64,000 bases of DNA. It comes from Cacajao melanocephalus (taxonomy: Eukaryota > Chordata > Mammalia > Primates > Pitheciidae). The stretch spans positions 1 through 64,000 of the forward strand of contig CAUYLG010038414.1 of NCBI GenBank assembly GCA_963573385.1, read 5' to 3'. The notes beneath the pieces were generated by a model. That model was given only the letters and a program-made list of their open reading frames with translations. It was not told the DNA's origin and ran no database searches. Position numbers and translations under genes: made by a program. Below, piece by piece: positions 62,455-64,000 of the stretch (position 1 is its first letter; each line of letters opens with the position of its first letter).

Positions 62455-62560
62455 TCTGAGCACCTGCAGTGTGTGAGGCATCATTTAGATACTGGGGAAC
62501 TGCCGATTTAAACCAGAAAAATGCCCGGCTCCAAGGCAGTTCCATTCTTCTATATCTTAA
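62455..62560 (-). mobile_element. L2/MIR-type 3' end relic, antisense
   Basis: 'ctgagcacctgcagtgtgtg', 'aggcatcatttagatactgg' and 'ggaactgccgatttaaacca' resemble the reverse complement of the L2 3' end (gagcacctactatgtgccaggcactg…ctagatactggggatacag). Confidence 0.5.
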
Positions 62561-63092
62561 TGACAGAGTCCAGATGGTGTCTTTTCTTGATGGCATCCCT
62601 TGAACCTCCCTTTCCTAGTTGTTCCTAAATCCCTGTGTCTCTTGCAGGGCCACCAAGTGTGAAGGGGATTTGCAGTGGGGTCTCAAGAACAAACCCAGGC
62701 ATGCGCCTGTGGCTGTAATCTCCTACAGCTGCCAGACCTGAAACACCTCGTAATCGATCTCTGCCTACACTCACTCAAACAAACCAACACTGCCTAAAAT
62801 AAGGACTATGAGGGGTGGGGGTACAGAGGATAGATGATGCCAAAACCTCAGCTGGCATGCCACGGGACGTAGAAACTTCACCTTCTCATGCACATCCAGG
62901 TGCAGTGGCACAGCCCCCTCACTGTGCAGGCCTGACCTTTGGAAGGGGTATGACAGTAGCAGCATCTGTAAGGAAATTGTTTAGTTCTTGTTCTGAGAAA
63001 AAAAATAAACTCAAAAAAAATTTACGCTTGGAGCAAAATCAGTAAAGATCAAGGCAGTGCATGAGACATACACCCAGTTAGCCTGCTGGGGG
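62561..63092. other. Unassigned intronic DNA
   Basis: Nothing recognised. Short A-rich run at ~62999-63020. Confidence 0.45.
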
Positions 63093-63424
63093 CATGGTAG
63101 CAAAACGCTGCAGACTGGAGGCTTCAAAAATAGACATTGATTGTCTCAGTTGTAAAGGCTGGAAGTCCATGATCAAGGTACTGGCAGGGTTAGTTTCTCC
63201 CGAGGCCTCTCTCCTTGGCTTGCAGATGGGCTCTGGCTGCACACATCCTTGCTATCTTCCTCCTCTTATAGGACATCAGTGCTACTGGATTAGGGTGCTA
63301 GGCTTATGGCCTCAGGTAACCTTAATCACCTCTTTAAAAGCCCTGTCTCCAAATACAGTCACGTTGTAGGTTGGGATGTTAACATATGAATTTAAGGGGG
63401 ACATAATTCAGTTCATAACTACAA
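63093..63424 (-). mobile_element. MLT1 LTR, antisense
   Basis: 'aaggctggaagtccatgatc', 'ctcccgaggcctctctcctt', 'ggcttgcagatgggctctgg', 'cacctctttaaaagccctgt', 'ctccaaatacagtcacgttg' and 'gggacataattcagttcata' are antisense MLT1 landmarks in order. The end corresponding to the LTR 3' terminus is eroded. Confidence 0.85.
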
Positions 63425-63598
63425 TAAAATAATATGACCTTGCATGTGCATAGAACACTAGGCTATGATAGCGCAAAGTACTGTTTGATTACATAAATAT
63501 CTGTACTTGGCTGAAAAAAAAAAAACAAGAAAAAAGGAAAGAATGGGAGAGTGGAAGGGAAGATAAAAAGATACAAGGTCTGTTTAAGGTTTTGTTTT

Positions 63599-63884
63599 GT
63601 TTGTGACTGAGTTTCAGTCTTGTCACCCAGGCTGGAGTGCGATAGTGCAATCTCAGCTCACTGAAACCTCTGCCTCTTGGGTTCAAGTGATTCACCTGTC
63701 TCAGCCTCCTGAGCAGCTGGGATTACAGGCAACTGCCACCAGCCTGGCTAATTTTGGTATTTTTAGTAGAGATGGGGTTTCACCATGTTGACCAGGAGGG
63801 TCTTGAACTCCTGACCTTAGGTGATCCTCCTGCCTCAGTCTCCCAAAGTGCTGGGATTACAGGCATGAGCCACTGCACCCGGCC
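63599..63884 (-). mobile_element. Alu element, antisense, with target duplication
   Basis: T-rich tail, then 'tttcagtcttgtcacccagg', to 'gagccactgcacccggcc'. 'aaggttttgttttgt' before (from 63586) and 'aaggttttttgtttttt' after (from 63885) look like the target-site duplication. Confidence 0.95.
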
Positions 63885-64000
63885 AAGGTTTTTTGTTTTT
63901 TAAGTAGTATTTATAACATGATTTTTGCCTCCCAAGTTGAATGTAGTACACAGCCTGCATGCAATGGAAGTGCATTTTACACGGAAGCATATCTATAGGC

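Overview
The window is primate, almost certainly human, nuclear DNA. It is densely filled with Alu elements, L1 and L2 LINEs, MaLR/ERVL LTRs and MER-type DNA transposons, with CpG-poor, AT-rich unique sequence between them. There is no bacterial-style gene layout: most long open frames fall inside repeats or are short chance frames.

The one coding feature I can support is a 126-bp internal exon on the minus strand at 23329-23454. Its 42 codons match an early transmembrane segment of PIEZO2, the mechanosensitive cation channel on human chromosome 18p. It has a good acceptor (pyrimidine tract plus AG) and a consensus donor (GTAAGTAT). So 23455-64000 is the intron upstream of this exon in transcript order, and 1-23328 is the intron downstream. 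I recognise no other PIEZO2 exon here.

Layout. 1-16.8 kb holds an antisense Alu, a 36-bp tandem repeat, several L1 fragments on both strands, L2 relics and a MIR. 16.8-23.7 kb is comparatively unique, contains the exon, and carries a local excess of AP-1 heptamers. 23.7-33.3 kb is a nested stack. An old L1M is split by LTR fragments, an Alu and a near-full-length younger L1M with visible target-site duplications. That younger L1 is itself split by an antisense L1 scrap and an MLT1 solo LTR. 33.7-37.8 kb holds an antisense MaLR (MLT1) provirus remnant between L1 pieces. It is interrupted by a processed PAM16 pseudogene (15-bp imperfect target duplication, tail turned purine-rich) and by a three-armed Alu with a perfect 14-bp target duplication. 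38-55 kb mixes L1ME/HAL1-type ORF1 relics, a complete 345-bp MER2-like transposon, MER5A-like and other hAT-like elements, MLT1 LTRs and Alus. 55.9-56.4 kb is a GC-rich minisatellite of nine ~55-bp units. 58.6-64 kb holds further MLT1 LTRs, a ~1.2-kb L2 relic and several GT arrays.

I found no undescribed biological system. The most informative items are the exon, the two nested insertion stacks, the PAM16 retrocopy and the minisatellites. Repeat family names come from remembered consensus sequences. Element edges are generally good to about 10-30 bp, except where a target duplication or terminal repeat fixes them.
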